Below are positions 1 through 14,500 of a stretch of DNA of 64,000 bases, piece after piece. Numbering within the stretch: the stretch's first letter is position 1; every line of letters starts with the position of its first letter. The notes beneath the pieces are model-generated. The model was given only the letters and a program-made list of their open reading frames with translations, did not search any database and was not told where the DNA came from. A program made the translations under genes and the position numbers. The DNA is from Amaranthus tricolor (lineage: Eukaryota; Streptophyta; Magnoliopsida; Caryophyllales; Amaranthaceae). The stretch is taken from NCBI RefSeq assembly GCF_026212465.1, contig NC_080050.1, positions 47,501 to 111,500 on the forward strand, given 5' to 3'.

Positions 1-147
1 ATGCATATCTAAAAAATAGTAAAAGGTTTTATATGAGGATTTTGCTAAATTTTGTCAACGATCCTACATGTTATAAACCTAAACGATATGTAAAAAATAA
101 AAGTAAACCCTAACCGTGCATAGCACATAGCACGGGTATAATCCTAG
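1..147 (+). mobile_element. Helitron 3' terminus (truncated by window edge)
   Basis: The stretch ends with a short GC-rich hairpin, CCGTGC at 114-119 pairing with GCACGG at 130-135. Eight bases later comes CTAG at 144-147. A subterminal hairpin followed by CTRR is the standard 3' end of plant Helitrons. The base after CTAG is C rather than the usual T, which lowers confidence. The 5' end lies outside the window, so neither length nor coding capacity can be judged. Confidence 0.5.
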
Positions 148-1926
148 CTATAATTATTTAACAATATTAAAATTCTTTCCCACACTCACCTATTATTATT
201 AATTTATTGCTATCAACACTTAAAGTTCAATTTGATTGATTCCCCTAATTAAGAACTTACTTCCATACAATAATTTAGTTACAATCTTAAAGCTAGAGTG
301 GAAATTTATCGAATAAGCAACGTAGCTTCAAGACATTTAAATTTGCATTCAACCGGTTATTATATGAAATTAAATCAATTCAACCTTTAAGAACTATAGT
401 TATTAAATAACTTTCATCTAATACCCTAACCCAAAAAGTTCTACTCATTACTCATATAATTAACATTAAACAGAAACAATAAACACAAATATGATATTAA
501 ATATGAATAAAGTAATTTAAATATATTAAATAAACAAGAAATGATTGACAATAATAAAGAATGAAATAAACTTACTTAAAATTAAATGTTACAGACTCAA
601 TCAGAACAAGCAGAATCAAGAAACACAAACGCATAAACAAGCAGCAAAATTAGTTAAGAAATGGTCTTACAATTGCAGAGTTAGATCTCAAAAAGTTTAA
701 CATTAACTTCTAATATAAATCTCTCAAAAAAAACTAAAACTTGAATATAACATAAAAGATAGGATAATAACTAATTTAACCAAAAGCCTTATTTATACTA
801 ATGACTAAAATAATAAAATAAAATAAAATAATCAATTATACGCGTGCAACAGCAAAGGGTCGACATATCGTCGACCTTGACCTCAACGGATCATCGATCC
901 CACGATATTCTGAAAGACATTGCATTTTAAAATGGTCATCAGATTTCACTTGGTTATTGAAATTGTGTATGTAATGTATCGTTGGAAAGCTCTCAATGTC
1001 TAGTTTCAATCCATCTATCTTGTATTTTATTCATATCTTAGACTTTACATCATGAACATTTTTTTAGTCTTTTTGCTTCTCTTCTTTGCCAAAATTCTTT
1101 AACTCAACCAAAAACTCTTTTTTTACTTTTCTTGTTTGCCAAACATCTTCAAACTTCCTATTTAATTTTTATTCTATACTTCTTCGCATATAATAGTCTT
1201 TTACCTAATTTCGCTCTGACAATCATCAAATAATAAATAAATTAAATCTAAGGTATACAAAATACCTTAAATTCAATTCTTACTTAATCAAGCTAATACA
1301 ATAAACAAGATCCAAGTGGCAATAAAAAAACCACCAAAGTATAAAAATAGACCAAATAGATGCTCACAAATGCACCTATCAAACTCCTTGTGCTTTAAAC
1401 TTGTTTGTTCTCAAACATAAATAGATCAACAACACAGATGATGGGCAACAAAGAATTGATTTTCGATGCCATGAAACTCCTTATGCCTTCCTCATATATT
1501 TAGTTCACATTTATATTAAGCACATATCAAAGTTAATAATCATTCAAACTCAACTCTAGGCCCTAAGATTTAAATATATAATACTTTGTCCGTTTCTTAA
1601 TGAAGTTCCCACAAAAAATGTTCACATAAATTAAGAAAAATAGAATTTGACGAAGAAAAAGTTAAGACCATAAACACAAAAAATTTAAATGAAAGTTAGT
1701 AGAAAAAATAATTTTGGAACCACAACTAATAAAATTATATTTTTATAAAGTTAATGAAAAACAATTAGGGATCATAAAGAATATAAAATTGGTAAAATAA
1801 AATTAGTGGAAGATATGTAAAAACCAAAAGGAATAACAAAATATTAACATGAAAAGTTTTTTTTTATCCAAAAAAATTTTCTATGAAAACAACAAATATA
1901 ATATCCAAAATGACAAAAATGAAAAA
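148..1926. other. AT-rich intergenic DNA, no gene seen
   Basis: No coding frame of convincing length or composition is visible on either strand. A stretch around 1365-1435 has the look of degraded retrotransposon 3' sequence, but I could not delimit an element. A near-palindromic GTCGAC pair occurs near 860-880. Confidence 0.4.
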
Positions 1927-2350
1927 GGAAAAATCACATAGAATAATCCAATCCTTTTATGATTTTCCTACAATAATCACCTATTGATTTAACATGAATA
2001 ATCCCAACTTTAGGTGGTATTTGTCTAGAGTAAACTTGAGTGATCCGATGACTTGCTATAGTAGGTAGTTTACCAAAAAAACAAATTGAAAATTAATGTT
2101 AAATTAGAGAAAATTTACATGAAAAATTTCCGAATAATAAAAATAATCAGAAATTTTTTAAATATTTTTTTAACATTTTTTTTGACATTGTATTTTTAAT
2201 TTATCTTTATTTTTGAAAAAAAAATTGTTGTAGCTAGTCATCCAATTTACACTAGAAAAATATTCTTAAAATTGAAATTTATAATTAATTAATAGATAAA
2301 ATTATTATAAAAAAATCATAAAAATATTGAATTATTGTTGATAATTTTTA
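1927..2350. mobile_element. Foldback MITE, family A copy 1
   Basis: The left arm (GGAAAAATCACATAGAATAA from 1927) and the right arm (ending TTGATAATTTTTA near 2350) are degraded inverted copies of each other. Both arms match the better-preserved copy at 14841-15264, which has the same length of about 424 bp. The interior is AT-rich and non-coding. The element ends about 195 bp before the start codon of the RsmI-type gene, so it lies in or next to that gene's promoter. Target duplication is not clear in this copy. Confidence 0.6.
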
Positions 2351-2545
2351 TGGATGGAGTCATTGATATCTTTTCATTAATCTTTCACGTTTCAACCTAC
2401 TTCCTTCATTTGGCATCCCTTCCCAATTTCCAACCCCAACACCCTTCTAAGTTAATAGCTATATACCCTACCTCGTGGAGTAGAGTTCGTATACTTATCA
2501 ATCCTGAAACTCAAATGGAAGAGTGACAACTGACAAACTCAAAAA

Positions 2546-5500
2546 ATGGCGGGTGCGGCACGCTTACTCCCATGGACGACACCATTTGTTACTCCAGTTG
2601 GCCTATTTTGGCGGCGTAGTCACTCCTCCCTGTTTTCTTTTCCTTCCTTTCAATGTTCCAAATTTTCTATTGTTTCATTCTGCTCCGCAATCACACCTGA
2701 AATCACCCTTCCACAGTCTCCAAAGCAGGTCAACCTATCCTCCTCTCTTCTTTTACTAAATCCCTGAATTGAGTTGGCTTATTTTGAAAAACTATATTTA
2801 TTGCAAAATTTAGGGTTTAGCCGTTTAGGAGTGCCACAGGTTGAGTTTTCTTCGTTTGTTTATGCTTTAGTTTTTATTCTTTCCTTTCAAAAGTTGATTA
2901 TAGATAACTGATGTAATAGCAATGATTTGTGATGGGTACAGGGGACGTTAATGCCCGGCTTGTATCTTGTTGGTACTCCCATTGGTAATCTTGAAGATAT
3001 CACTTTGCGGTAATATCTAATTCTGAACAAATTTGTAGTTGATTGCTTTTAATAGACATGTGTTTACTAACATGAATTTATGACCTTTTCATGCTGGTAT
3101 TAAATGGTTGGAATGCTAATGGAAGTATTTTGGTAGAAAAATCTTTTAACAAGTATAATGGTCATACTTGTTTTACATAGTCATTTTATTTTCTTTGCAA
3201 AAATAATGCATTACTATTTTCGTTAGGACTTGGGAATGTGAAATTGTGAAAATTTTTTATTTATGAAAATTTACACTACAAATTGTTTCTATTACCACAA
3301 CCAAACGTCTTGTGCTATTGAGATTCAGTTGCAAGTAAGAACATCCATTTTAAATTTTTAATTGCATTAGTGTTAGATTCTTGTGATTTACTTCTAGTTT
3401 ACTTCAAGCTTTGGCTTTCAGAAAGGTAATCCATGTGCAATGTTGAGCATAGATGTTCTGGTGATGTTCAATCAATTGAGTTTCATTGGACTGATTGACA
3501 CTGCAATTTCACTTAGTTTTTTAATATCTATTGAGTATGTGGGTTTCATGAATGAGCTTATTTTTCACTTCCATGAATTTTTGTTCCTTGTCTTTAGTGC
3601 TTTGCGGGTGTTGAAATCTGCTGACTTAATACTTTCGGAGGACACTAGACATTCCGGAAAGTTGCTTCAGTATTATGGAATTAAAACACCCCTTGTATGT
3701 ATATTACAATTCTCAAATATCATTATGGGTTTTAGCGTACTTATTGAGGTTTGTTTTTTTACTTATCGGAGCTTTTTTTTTTGTAGTTGAGTTATCACAA
3801 ATTTAACGAATTCCAGAGAGGAGTCACTATTTTGAAACGTTTACAAGAGGGTGAAATAGTTGCTATGATTAGTGATGCAGGGATGCCGGGCATTAGTGAT
3901 CCTGGAACTGAATTGGTATTATTTCCTGCATCATGATCATTTAAAATTTTTAATTTTTAACCCAAATGTACCTCCTGCTGCTGCTTGAAATGACATTATG
4001 CTGTTTGGAAATAACTTTAAGTGATTGACTATTTTTGGGCTGTGTTGTGTATTTGGGTGTATTTGTGTTTAAGAAAATTTTTGGGTCCGTGCTTGTGTTT
4101 TTTTGTCTTACTATTTTTGTTTTCCCTTAACAATTTATGATTAACAATTTACACTGCATTTAATCATGGCACTGTTTATTGATATTTGTAATCAATAAAT
4201 TATTGAAGTTGAAAGGTTTTTATGAGGAAGTCTCTTATGATATTTTTGCTTACAAAAATTAGCTATTAGTGCCATTACCTATGTTGTGTCCCACACGACA
4301 ACAACAATGTGCCAAATATTTAAACCCAAAAGATTAAAGTTGGTTACATACCCTAAATCTAACATAATTTTCATTTCTTTGTTCATTGCAATTATTTTCC
4401 GTATCAATTCGTAATTGTAAAAGCTTCATATTCTTTTTCACTCTTTCCCTCCACAATATGCCGATTCATCTATCCAAGTATCCACATTTTTGCTATTCCC
4501 ATTTCACCAGAACGATCAATCTTAGAACCCTAACATTCTAAATCATATAGTAACGCTGGTCTAATGATCGTCTGATAATACTTACCTTAAGTTTTATGGT
4601 TAATTCAATCACATGCTGCTCTTCATTTTTGCCTTCCCCCTACTAAATCTTATGGGTGACATTTTGTTATATATCCCTACTCTACACGATAGACCCGCGG
4701 TATTTTTAACATTCATTTAGAGCGATATCTTTATCTTTGAACTTTGCAGTGCCTCCACTTATGTCACTTGTCCTAAAATGACACTTTATGACTCCATCTT
4801 ACTTTTTCTTAGTTTAAATTATTCCAACTCTTTTCTCAAATCTTAATCATTTTAACTAAGCATCTACGCCTTCTCCGGTCTCATCCAACTAAAATGATGT
4901 TGAAGTTGTTGTCAGCATACATGTTCCAAGGCATGTCTTCTAAGAGTTATCTCTTCATTTAAAACCATCCTGAAAGGAAAAAAAGGATTAAAGCCAAACC
5001 TTGGTAAAGGCTGGTTGAGATTGAACTATCGTCCTCCACTATACTTAACATTTGTCTTCACTTTACAATGCATATCTTACACTATATTAATGTAGTAATT
5101 TTGGAATACCCTTACTTGTCATTGCCTGCAAGAATATTTCTCTTGGTACCTTGGTCATGCTTGTTTGGGACTTTTTGCTCTTCAATTGTAACACTGCAAT
5201 TGCATGGTGTGGCTGAGTATGCACAAAATGAGGAGTGTATATCAAAGATTTCTCAACATGGATTCTGACTTACGATTTTACAACTCTGCGATCTAAAAAC
5301 CGGTGAGTGATCTAGATCTTAGATAGGATCTTTATAATGGCAAGATCGTACGATCCTACAAGATCAACAATGTAGGTGATAGGATCGTAATACGATTCTA
5401 TGTTTCTACAATCCAACGATCCAAACTTATAAGGTAGTCTCAATCATAAAAACAAGTCTTATATTCTAGCTTTTAGTTACATATATATTGTCATTTCAAT

Positions 5501-8500
5501 TATGAAAATTCATGTACTAACTGATTCACAGTTCAGAAATGATTTTTAAAAGTATTTTTTTAATCAATTTAAAGATGAAGTCATATGAATCTTTATTTAC
5601 AGCTTAAAACATTAAAAATAAACTAAAATGAATAAAAAAGACTGATAAGAAATTATCTTATGGGATATCAAAATATATTTGTAAGATCTTACGATCCTCC
5701 AATTCTATCGATTTTGATCCTACCCCTTGTCAATCATAGGTAGGATCCCCATTCTAACAACTCTATTTCTAAATTAGTGGATTGATTCAAATGTACATTG
5801 ATGGAGGTTGGTTTTGCAAAGCAATTAATCCTAAATCATAGTTTACAAATTATGCCAAAAGGATAGCAAAACTTAAATTGAATTAAATGATTAAAAACAT
5901 CTAGCCCTAACTAAGGAACACTACTCAAGCATAATTTTAACGAAAAGTAGACTCACTAATATCATCAATTCTACAACTAAAAGCAACATAATGAAATAGC
6001 ATAAGGAAGAAAATATAATTACCTGTTGAAGAACTAAGACAATTATAAGAACAAGAATAAGATAAAACTCCATAGAAGAGATATCCATAAAGCTCCAATG
6101 TAGACAATAATAACAATCTTCAATTTTTATTCAACCTCAAGATTTGAAAGCTTCAACCCAGAAAATTAGAACTCAAGGAAGAAATACAAGACTTTGATTG
6201 ATTGCTTATAATTGGTCCAATACCCTTGGCCTTAACAACAAGAATGAAAACTAAGGTTATTTGGAAAGAAATCACAAAGAATGCTTAAAGTTCAATTACA
6301 TTGGATTAAAATAAGCTTAAACTTCAAAGCAATAAATTGAAGTAGATAAAAAATGTAGGATAAATGAATGGATGTATGGATGATCTTCCTTGCCAAAGAT
6401 TGCTTCTCTTTTTATAGCTTGTAAGTAGTCTTGTAACTCTCATCTTAAATGATAGATTTTATAGCTGCAACCCCTAAGGATGAGGTAGAGGTGTCTAAAG
6501 GAGTGTAAAAGGTAGGTATTTATCATGAAAGCTAACCCAAGTTGTGTTATCATGTTCTTCTATCAATGATGTGGGTCCTTCAAGTGTTGGTACAAAATCT
6601 CGAACAATTTATACTTGCTATCATAGCTCAACTGAGCTACCATACCCGAGTGGGTAGAACATGAGAGCAAGTGGAAACCTTTTGGAATGTAAAGTTCAAG
6701 CTCGCTCACGTACCCGAATTCCTAATTATTCAACAAGGAAAAAGATGTTGATGGTCTCGCACTTGGAGCCAATTTTCCCTTTTTTCTAACATTTTAAAGT
6801 TCTTGCGGGCTAAGAAAATATAGGTTCAGCTGGTCGAATGATGCACTTAGTGGCTTGAGGGTTAAGTCTACACTCTTTTCTTTTGGTCTACGAGCCTCCG
6901 ACTCTAGGTTTTAGGTGAGCAGTGTATGCTCCAACATGGCTCTGTTTTTGCATATTTTTACTTAAAAGGCTCACAAACAATGACATAAAACTAAAAGTAA
7001 TATCTCATAAAACAATCATAATCACCTTGAAACCCAAGTAAAAAAAGCCTAATGAAGGGGAAATGAAAAGAATAAACATGGCTAACATTGCCTCCATATT
7101 AGGTCTTGACATTAATGAGCTATTATTTGAGAGCTTATAATTGAGATTGTGTCTCATCAAAGCTTTTATTTTCAGAAATTAATGTTAAATGACATACAAA
7201 TATAAAAAGAGAGAAATTGATGTTAAATGTGAAAAATTTATAAGATTTTATTTCCTTTTTCCAGATGTTAAATGTAATAAAAAAAATTAATGTTAGAAAG
7301 TAATCGATCCCAAATCGTAATTCGATCCGAAACAAATCGTACCGCAAGACAAAAATCTCGACCCAAAAATTTTTCGTTCCCACCTCAAAATTTGAACACC
7401 GATGAATTGAACATGACTGGTAAGAAAGTTGTCCTCTTACCAAAACTACTCTAAGACTTTTCCTTTGATGTCATTTGTTGTGATGTATTAACTATCAACT
7501 ATTGATGTGAGCGGTTATTGTATCTTAACACTTGTTTATTCTTGTACACTTAGTTCATCCCTTTTTACCTTCCATAAGGACTTGTCATGAACTATAATTT
7601 ATTTGAGTTTGTCCACAGGTGAAGTTGTGTGTCGAAAAAAGTGTTGTCGTGGTGCCCATCCCTGGACCTTCGGCGGTGCTTTCTGCTCTTGCTGCCTCAG
7701 GACTACCAACTGATGATTTCACCTTTGGTATTTTGCTTACTATTTGTAGTGTATCATAGTGCAAAAACAAGGTCGCATCGTATCATATCATTCGTAACGT
7801 AAAAGTTTTCAAATTTACCAAACTGGTATTACTAGGATCGTAAAGTTGTAAAATAATCGAGCTTTAGGCTGGTCCAAGCAATATTTCATGATTAAGGCCG
7901 ATATTTGGTGGTACAGCAACATCATCACAGTTGCCGCATCACCGTGTCTAACTGCATTCTTGTGTCATCATAATTACCGCATCACCGTGTCTAACTGCAT
8001 TCTTGCTCTATGGTATATATCTCTAGGTATATATGTTCTATGTAATAGTTCAATTTTTTAATTCTTCATTTCTGTTGTTGATCTAGTTGGATTTCTTCCT
8101 AAGCATGCTGGGTCTAGGAGACAAAGGCTCTTTCTCTGTGCTAGTCAGAGTGCAACACAAATTTTCTTTGTTCCTCCACACAAACTGCATCAATTTCTTG
8201 AAGAAACGTCTTCAGTTTTTGGTGATTCAAGGTAAATGTTACTCAATTAAATGTCTGAGATGATGCATTTTAAATAAAAAATAGTAAATGTTGGTGTGTG
8301 CTGTATATTGTTTTAAGGTTGAAACTTTGTGGTTGTGGTGTCAATCTCAAAAATTGTTGGATTTATATGTCAAATACTAAAGGTCTTGGCTTGTTTGCGT
8401 TCGTCTCATTAGGATATTGTTACAAATGAAGCAACAAAGGACAAGCCAACCCTCAAATACACCTACAGTAAAAGAGGTAGAAAAGATATGAGTCGACATA

Positions 8501-11500
8501 GCAATGACAATAAGTAGAGGAACAATGTTTTATGAGAAAAGAAATACGAGTCAATTAGTATTTTGTGTAATTTGTTATGTTAAGAATTGTTATTTTAGTT
8601 GCTAAAAATAGGAAAGTTAGCATTTTATTCAAAGCTGTTTGTCCACCCAAAATATGTATATATATAAGGGCGTTGGGAGGTAGAATAGGAGGAAATTTTC
8701 TAGTTAAGTGGCGAGTATTCGCTGGGAATTAGGAGACTCAAAAATTCTAGTATTCATATTCATTCCTTAGAGCAATAAATCCTATCAGTCGTTCTTGAGG
8801 TTTCTTGATTGAGAAAGTTGGTGAATTCTGAATTATTAGCGGCGTAACATTGGTATAAAAAATTTTTGATCCATGGCACCTTCGCAAGTAGGGATGCAAA
8901 CGAGGCGGGGCGGGGCGGGGATTGGAATTCCCATCCCCATCCCCATCCCCATCTGTTAATGCAATATCCATCCTCGTCCCCATCCCTGCGGCGGATATAA
9001 TTTTTTTCCCTGTCCCCTCCCCGATGGGTTTGTACCTAAAACCATCCCCGCCCCACCACCCATCTGGGTATTCATCCCCGTCTAATACCCATTTTTCCCG
9101 CCCCACCACCCGTCAAATCCCCACTTAATACCCATCTGTGCCACATATTTATATTCAATCATTTGGGCCTTAAAACCCATAATACATATCCAAACTCCAA
9201 AGTCTCAAACAAACACACATCCAAAGTCTCAAACAATTACACATCCAAAGTCTCAAACAAACACATATCTCAAAATTTGTACATATCTTGAGGCGGGGCG
9301 GGGATGGGGCGGGTATCACCTAAAACCCATCCCCATCCCCATCCCCGCTGTGGGTATGAATTTTATACCCGTACTCGCCCCATGACCCATCAAATCGGGA
9401 CCCATCCCCGCCCCGATGGGGCGGGGATGGGGCGGGTCTCCTATTAGACCCGCCCCACCTGCATCCCTATTCGCAAGCAGCAAGAATGAATACATTCAAA
9501 CTAGGTTTGAAATGTGGCTATGACACTAGATTAAAGAATGAATGACATGTTGAACATGTTTTCCAGTAACCAAGTGAAGATGAATGAAAATATCTTAGAA
9601 GTCCAAGAAGAATTGAGGACAACGGTGCAGAATTTGAGTAATGATTTTAAAACAGTGAGTCGCTCCACGTCCAAAGAAAAAGAAAGTGAACGGAGAATCG
9701 AATCAGGAAGGCAGTTCCATCAAAAAAGGGAAAGATTCAGTGGTGGAGGGTACATCAACAATGGGGAAGGAGGAAATCTTAAATTCCAGTGGTTGGAATT
9801 ACCGATCTTCACTGGCGAAGATCCCGTCAATTGGATTTTTAGTGTTGAACTATATTTTGAATTTGACCAATTGACAGAAAAGGAAAAGATCAATGTAGCG
9901 GTGGTGGGGCTTGACGGTGACATATTAACTGTTTAAATGAGAAAACAATCGAGAATTGATTTTTCGTTACCGGAAATGAAGGAACTGATGTTGCACCATT
10001 TTAGGTCAATTGAGGGAAGTATTTATCAACAATTTCTCTTAGTGGACGGAATTGTAGAGGATTACAGATTGAAATTTGTGAAATTTGCATCCCCATCAGA
10101 AATGCATGAATTGTTAATGGCGGTATTTGTGAAGGGGTTGGAGATTAAAATCAGAACCGAAATGCGAATCTTAGACCTTCCAAACCTAAGAAAAACTATG
10201 GAATGGGCTAAGAAAATAGAGGCCAAATTAAATGTTAATAAGGGGCCCAAAATAAAATGGGAAATGAGAGGGCCAAATGGAGACTATACCAAACCTAGGA
10301 ACAAAAGCCCAACAATTAAGCCTTTTACTGCAAAAACCCATTATCCACCACATTTCAATCTCGCCCAAATACAAAACATAACCCTATTCCAGCTAATTCC
10401 ACCCCCACCAACAAGAATTGCCTAGAAATATCAGAAGGCTAACATACCATGAGTTTTAAGAAAAAAAGACAAAAGCCTTTACTGTCGATGTGACAAGAAA
10501 TGGAATGTTGGGCATGTGTGCAAGGAAAAAGAACTCAGTGCATTTCTTGTGTAAAAGGATGAAGACGAGGAATAAGATGAAGGAGTGGAAAATTCGGAGG
10601 AGAAAACGTCAGTATGTGTCACTAAATACCGTAGTACGACTCCCTAGTCTGAAAACGTGAGAATGATGGGAAAGGTCGAGGGAAAGAAGTGGTAGTCATG
10701 GTAGATCTGGGTGCCACTCAAAATTTCATTTCAGAAGAGGTGGTAAAGAGAATAAGGTTGCAAGTTAAAGGAACAAAGGAGTTTGAAGTGGCCTTTAGGA
10801 AATGGCGCAATTGTAAGGGGAAAAGGGGTTTGTCTTGAGGTGATGTTGAATTTGGGGGTCATCGGAGTAAAAGAAAAAAAATTTCCGTTGAAATTTGGAT
10901 GTATGGATATAATGGTTGGAGAAGCTGGGGAACATTACAACCAATTGGAAATTACAAACGATGCAGTTTCGATGGAATGGAGGAAAGTAGTTTTGAGGGG
11001 GGTTTTGTCTCTTGGTCGGTCCAAAATTCCTTTAAGGGCAATGATTAAAGCTTATGAAAGAAGCGCAGTGGGATGCTAGTCTTGCAAGAGTTGGTCTAGA
11101 CCTATGAACCCATCTTCCAACTACCAATAAGACTTCCACCATGGCGAGAGAGAACATCGAATTGTCTTGAAAACAAGAGCAAACCTAGTTTCAGTACGCC
11201 CTTCTCGCTATCGGCAAATTCAACAGGAAGAAATTGAGAAGTTGGTGGAACCCATGTTGACTGCGGGAATCATCAAACCATATACTAGGTTCCTATTCCA
11301 ATCCGTCTTTCTAGTAAAAAAGAAAGACGAGTTGTGGAGGTTTTGTGGAGACTACCATGCCTTGAACGAAGAAACCATCTCAGATAAGTTTCCAATTCCG
11401 GTCACATACGAAATACTAGATGAATTACATGGGGCAAAGGTATTCTCCAAACACGACCTTAAATAAGGATATCATCAAATAAGGGTTCAAGAAAGTGATA

Positions 11501-14500
11501 CCCATAAAACAACATTTAGAACCCATAAGTGACATTACGAATTCCTAGTAATGCCCATCGGTCTAACCAATGCCCCAACAATCTTCCCATCCCTCGTGAA
11601 TGAAATCTTCATACCTTTTTACGAAAGGCAATAGTCCTAGTGGTCTAGAAGTGGAGATTATACCTTCTTAGAAGGCACTTTGTAATATGGACAAACTACT
11701 AAAGCTTGAAATTCATCATGGAACAGAAGGAGATTGGAGTTGAATGCCTGAATATGGTATGTAAACTTTTGGGATATGATTTTGAGATTAGATTTAAAGT
11801 AGGGAAAACGAACAAGGTAGTAACGCCCTATCTCGCCACCTCTCATCGGAACAATTCCAGTTGGGAGCCTTACGGTTAAAACCGCTGATCAGAGAGTCAC
11901 AAAAGGAGATTGAGGAAGGCACGTTCTTGTCCCGCATAAAAAAAGAGGTAGAATAAGACTCTTTCTCACCCAGAATTCACGGTATTAGATGGAGGATTGC
12001 ATTATAAGGTGAGGATGGTATTGGCTCAAAAATCAACATATATTTCAAAACTCCTCCATGATTACGTTGACTGGACATTGGGGGACATAATGGAGAGCAA
12101 AAGACATACCTAAGATTGGCGGCTGACTGGATCTGGATTGGGATGAGGAAGCAAGTCATCCAACAAAACACCCATTTAAAACACTAAGTGTGGCGACTAT
12201 TTTCTTAAGGGTAATAGTCTAATTACACGGTTTCCTAAACTTTATTGTGTTCGACGGGGATAAAATTTTCATGAGCATATTTCGGAAGGAATTATTTCGG
12301 TTAAACAAAACTTTTAAGAAGCACAACATATCACCCCCAAACCGATAGCCAAACAAAGATTGTGAATCAAGCTTGGACGCATACTTACGTTGCTTTGCAA
12401 ATGGGAAACCACGGGTGTGGACATAATGGCTACATTGGGCATAATAGTAGTACAATACAACTCTATATGGAAGAGCTCCACCCTCTCTCATCCGTGAGGA
12501 GCCAAGAGCACACAATAGTATATGGCTTAGAAGAAATGCTATTGAACAGTGACAAAATCCTAGCTAAGCTACGCTTAACCTTGTTAAAGGCACAACAACG
12601 TATGAAATCCATAGCTGATTCGATTCTAAAAGGAGGAATGTGTCTTATGAAAATGGGGATTGAGTGTATTGGAAAGTGCAACCATATCAACAACAATCTA
12701 TTGCAAAGCACACTTGTGAAAAGCTGCCTACAAGGTTTTATGAACCCTTTCAAGCAGTGGAAAAGATTGGTATAATAGCATATAAACTAAGTTTGCCACC
12801 AACAAGTAATGTACACCTTGTTTTCCATGTATCCCACCTTAAAAAGGCTCAAGGATCAATACAGCATCAACAACAATACCTTCTCAACTCAACTATGACA
12901 TGGAAATAGAGTTTGTTCCCGAGGAAATATTGGGGGTTAAGAAGAAAGGCCTATAGTCGCAACATGTAGAGGAAGTATTGATCAAGTGGCAGTGACTACC
13001 TAATACCTATAGCCAAGGCCACATGGGAAGATTATCAGAACATCCCACTTATTTTTCGTCTTTCCACCTTGAGGATAAGGTGATTCTTTGGGAAGGGGTA
13101 ATGTTACAAATGAAGCAACACAAGATAAGCCAACCCTATACACCTACAATAGAAAAGGTAGAAAAGATGAGTCGGCATAGTAATGGCGAAAAGTACGGGA
13201 ACAATGTTTTATGAGAAAAGAAATATGAGTCGGTTAGTATTTTGTTTGAGTCAGTTTGTATTTTATTTAATTTGTTATTTCTGGATTTATTATGTTAGCT
13301 GCTAAAAATAGGAAAGTTAGCATTTTATTCAAAGTTGTTTCCCTCCCAAAATATGTTTATGTTGGGCAGTTAGGAGGTAGGATAGGAGGAAATTTTCCTA
13401 GTAAGTGGCGACTATTCGTTGGGAGTTAGGAGACTCGAATGTTGCGGCACCTGTATTCATTCCCTAAAACAATAAATCCTATCAGTCGTTCTTGTGGTTT
13501 CTTGATTGAGAGATTCTGGATTATCAGCTGCGTAAAAGATATGAAAATTTCACTTGTGATTGTCCATATCTTCCTTTAGATGATACTTAAGTGTGCATGT
13601 ATTACAATCAGGAGTATCTCAAAAAGATACCGTAATCATGATCTCCTACGTTCTTTCATATTTGAGTTTTTAACTGTGACTAGATGGAAATCATTATCTT
13701 GACATGTCCTCATTGACGATAATCGTATTTTTCGGTATCAATGTTCTTACTATCGAGTAATGTTCAATTATGAAAAGGAAAGAAGGGAAAAGGAATTGCA
13801 TTTTTTGTGATGCGTTTAACCTCCGTTTCTATTATACATATCATCATCATTGTATAATATTTTTAATGTCGCAGGAGATGTGTCATTGCCCGTGAAATGA
13901 CCAAAATCCATGAAGAGGTATGATTCTAACGGGACTTGATTTATTGGCGTATGATGGTTTTAAGTACTTATTGGGCTTTTACAATTTTGATTAAACCAAA
14001 TTCACTTTTTACAATCTTAAGGATCTTATTATAGTATTTTATGTATTTGTTTCAATTTATCTCCATAGTATCAAGGCTAGCATTGTTCTTTCTTCATTAT
14101 GTCTCTGACAACAATGTGTCATGCAGTTTTGGCGTGGCACTTTGCATGAAGCTAAGGAGGCATTTGTATCACGGAAACCAAGGGGAGAAATGACACTTTT
14201 AATAGAGGGGAAGGTTGATTGCGTTGATGAAGTTCCCCAGGATTCTCAGATTGAGAATGAACTCAGAGAGCTCATATCCAGTGGGCATAGTCTGTCTATG
14301 GTAATGGCTGGTGTTGGTTCCTTCTTTCCTCTCTTCCAATTCTATTTGATGTTTATTTTCTCTGGATAGTTTGATGCGTATATTTGAATAGTTTGAAATA
14401 TATACATAAAGATTCCTTTAGTTTAAGGAACATGTGCTCTGACGTGTATGTCCAAGATCTTTCTGGGAACAACTACATTACTCTCTCTAAGAATGTATAT

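Larger units (their letters stand above)
8418..13537 (+). mobile_element. Ty3/gypsy LTR retrotransposon, degenerate, in RsmI intron 6
   Basis: Two LTRs of about 432 and 436 bp enclose gag-pol remnants in sense orientation with the host gene. The element is flanked by a perfect 5-bp duplication, GATAT, at 8413-8417 and 13538-13542, so it is one complete insertion. The domain order gag, protease, reverse transcriptase, RNase H tail, integrase, chromodomain-like tail is that of Ty3/gypsy. Many stops and frameshifts plus large deletions (the YxDD part of the RT, most of the integrase core) make it non-autonomous. A polypurine stretch (GGGAAGGGG) lies just before the 3' LTR. The LTRs differ at many positions, so the insertion is not recent. 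Confidence 0.93.

Noticed and set aside
3440..3790. 116-codon frame spanning RsmI exon 3
   Set aside because: Only 3598-3694 is exon; the rest is flanking intron that happens to be open.
8747..9128. Gly/Asp-rich frame (-) and Pro/Ser-rich frame (+) around 8747-9128
   Set aside because: Both come from the GGGGATGGGG/CCCCATCCCC repeats of the nested hAT MITE and cross its border into the LTR region.
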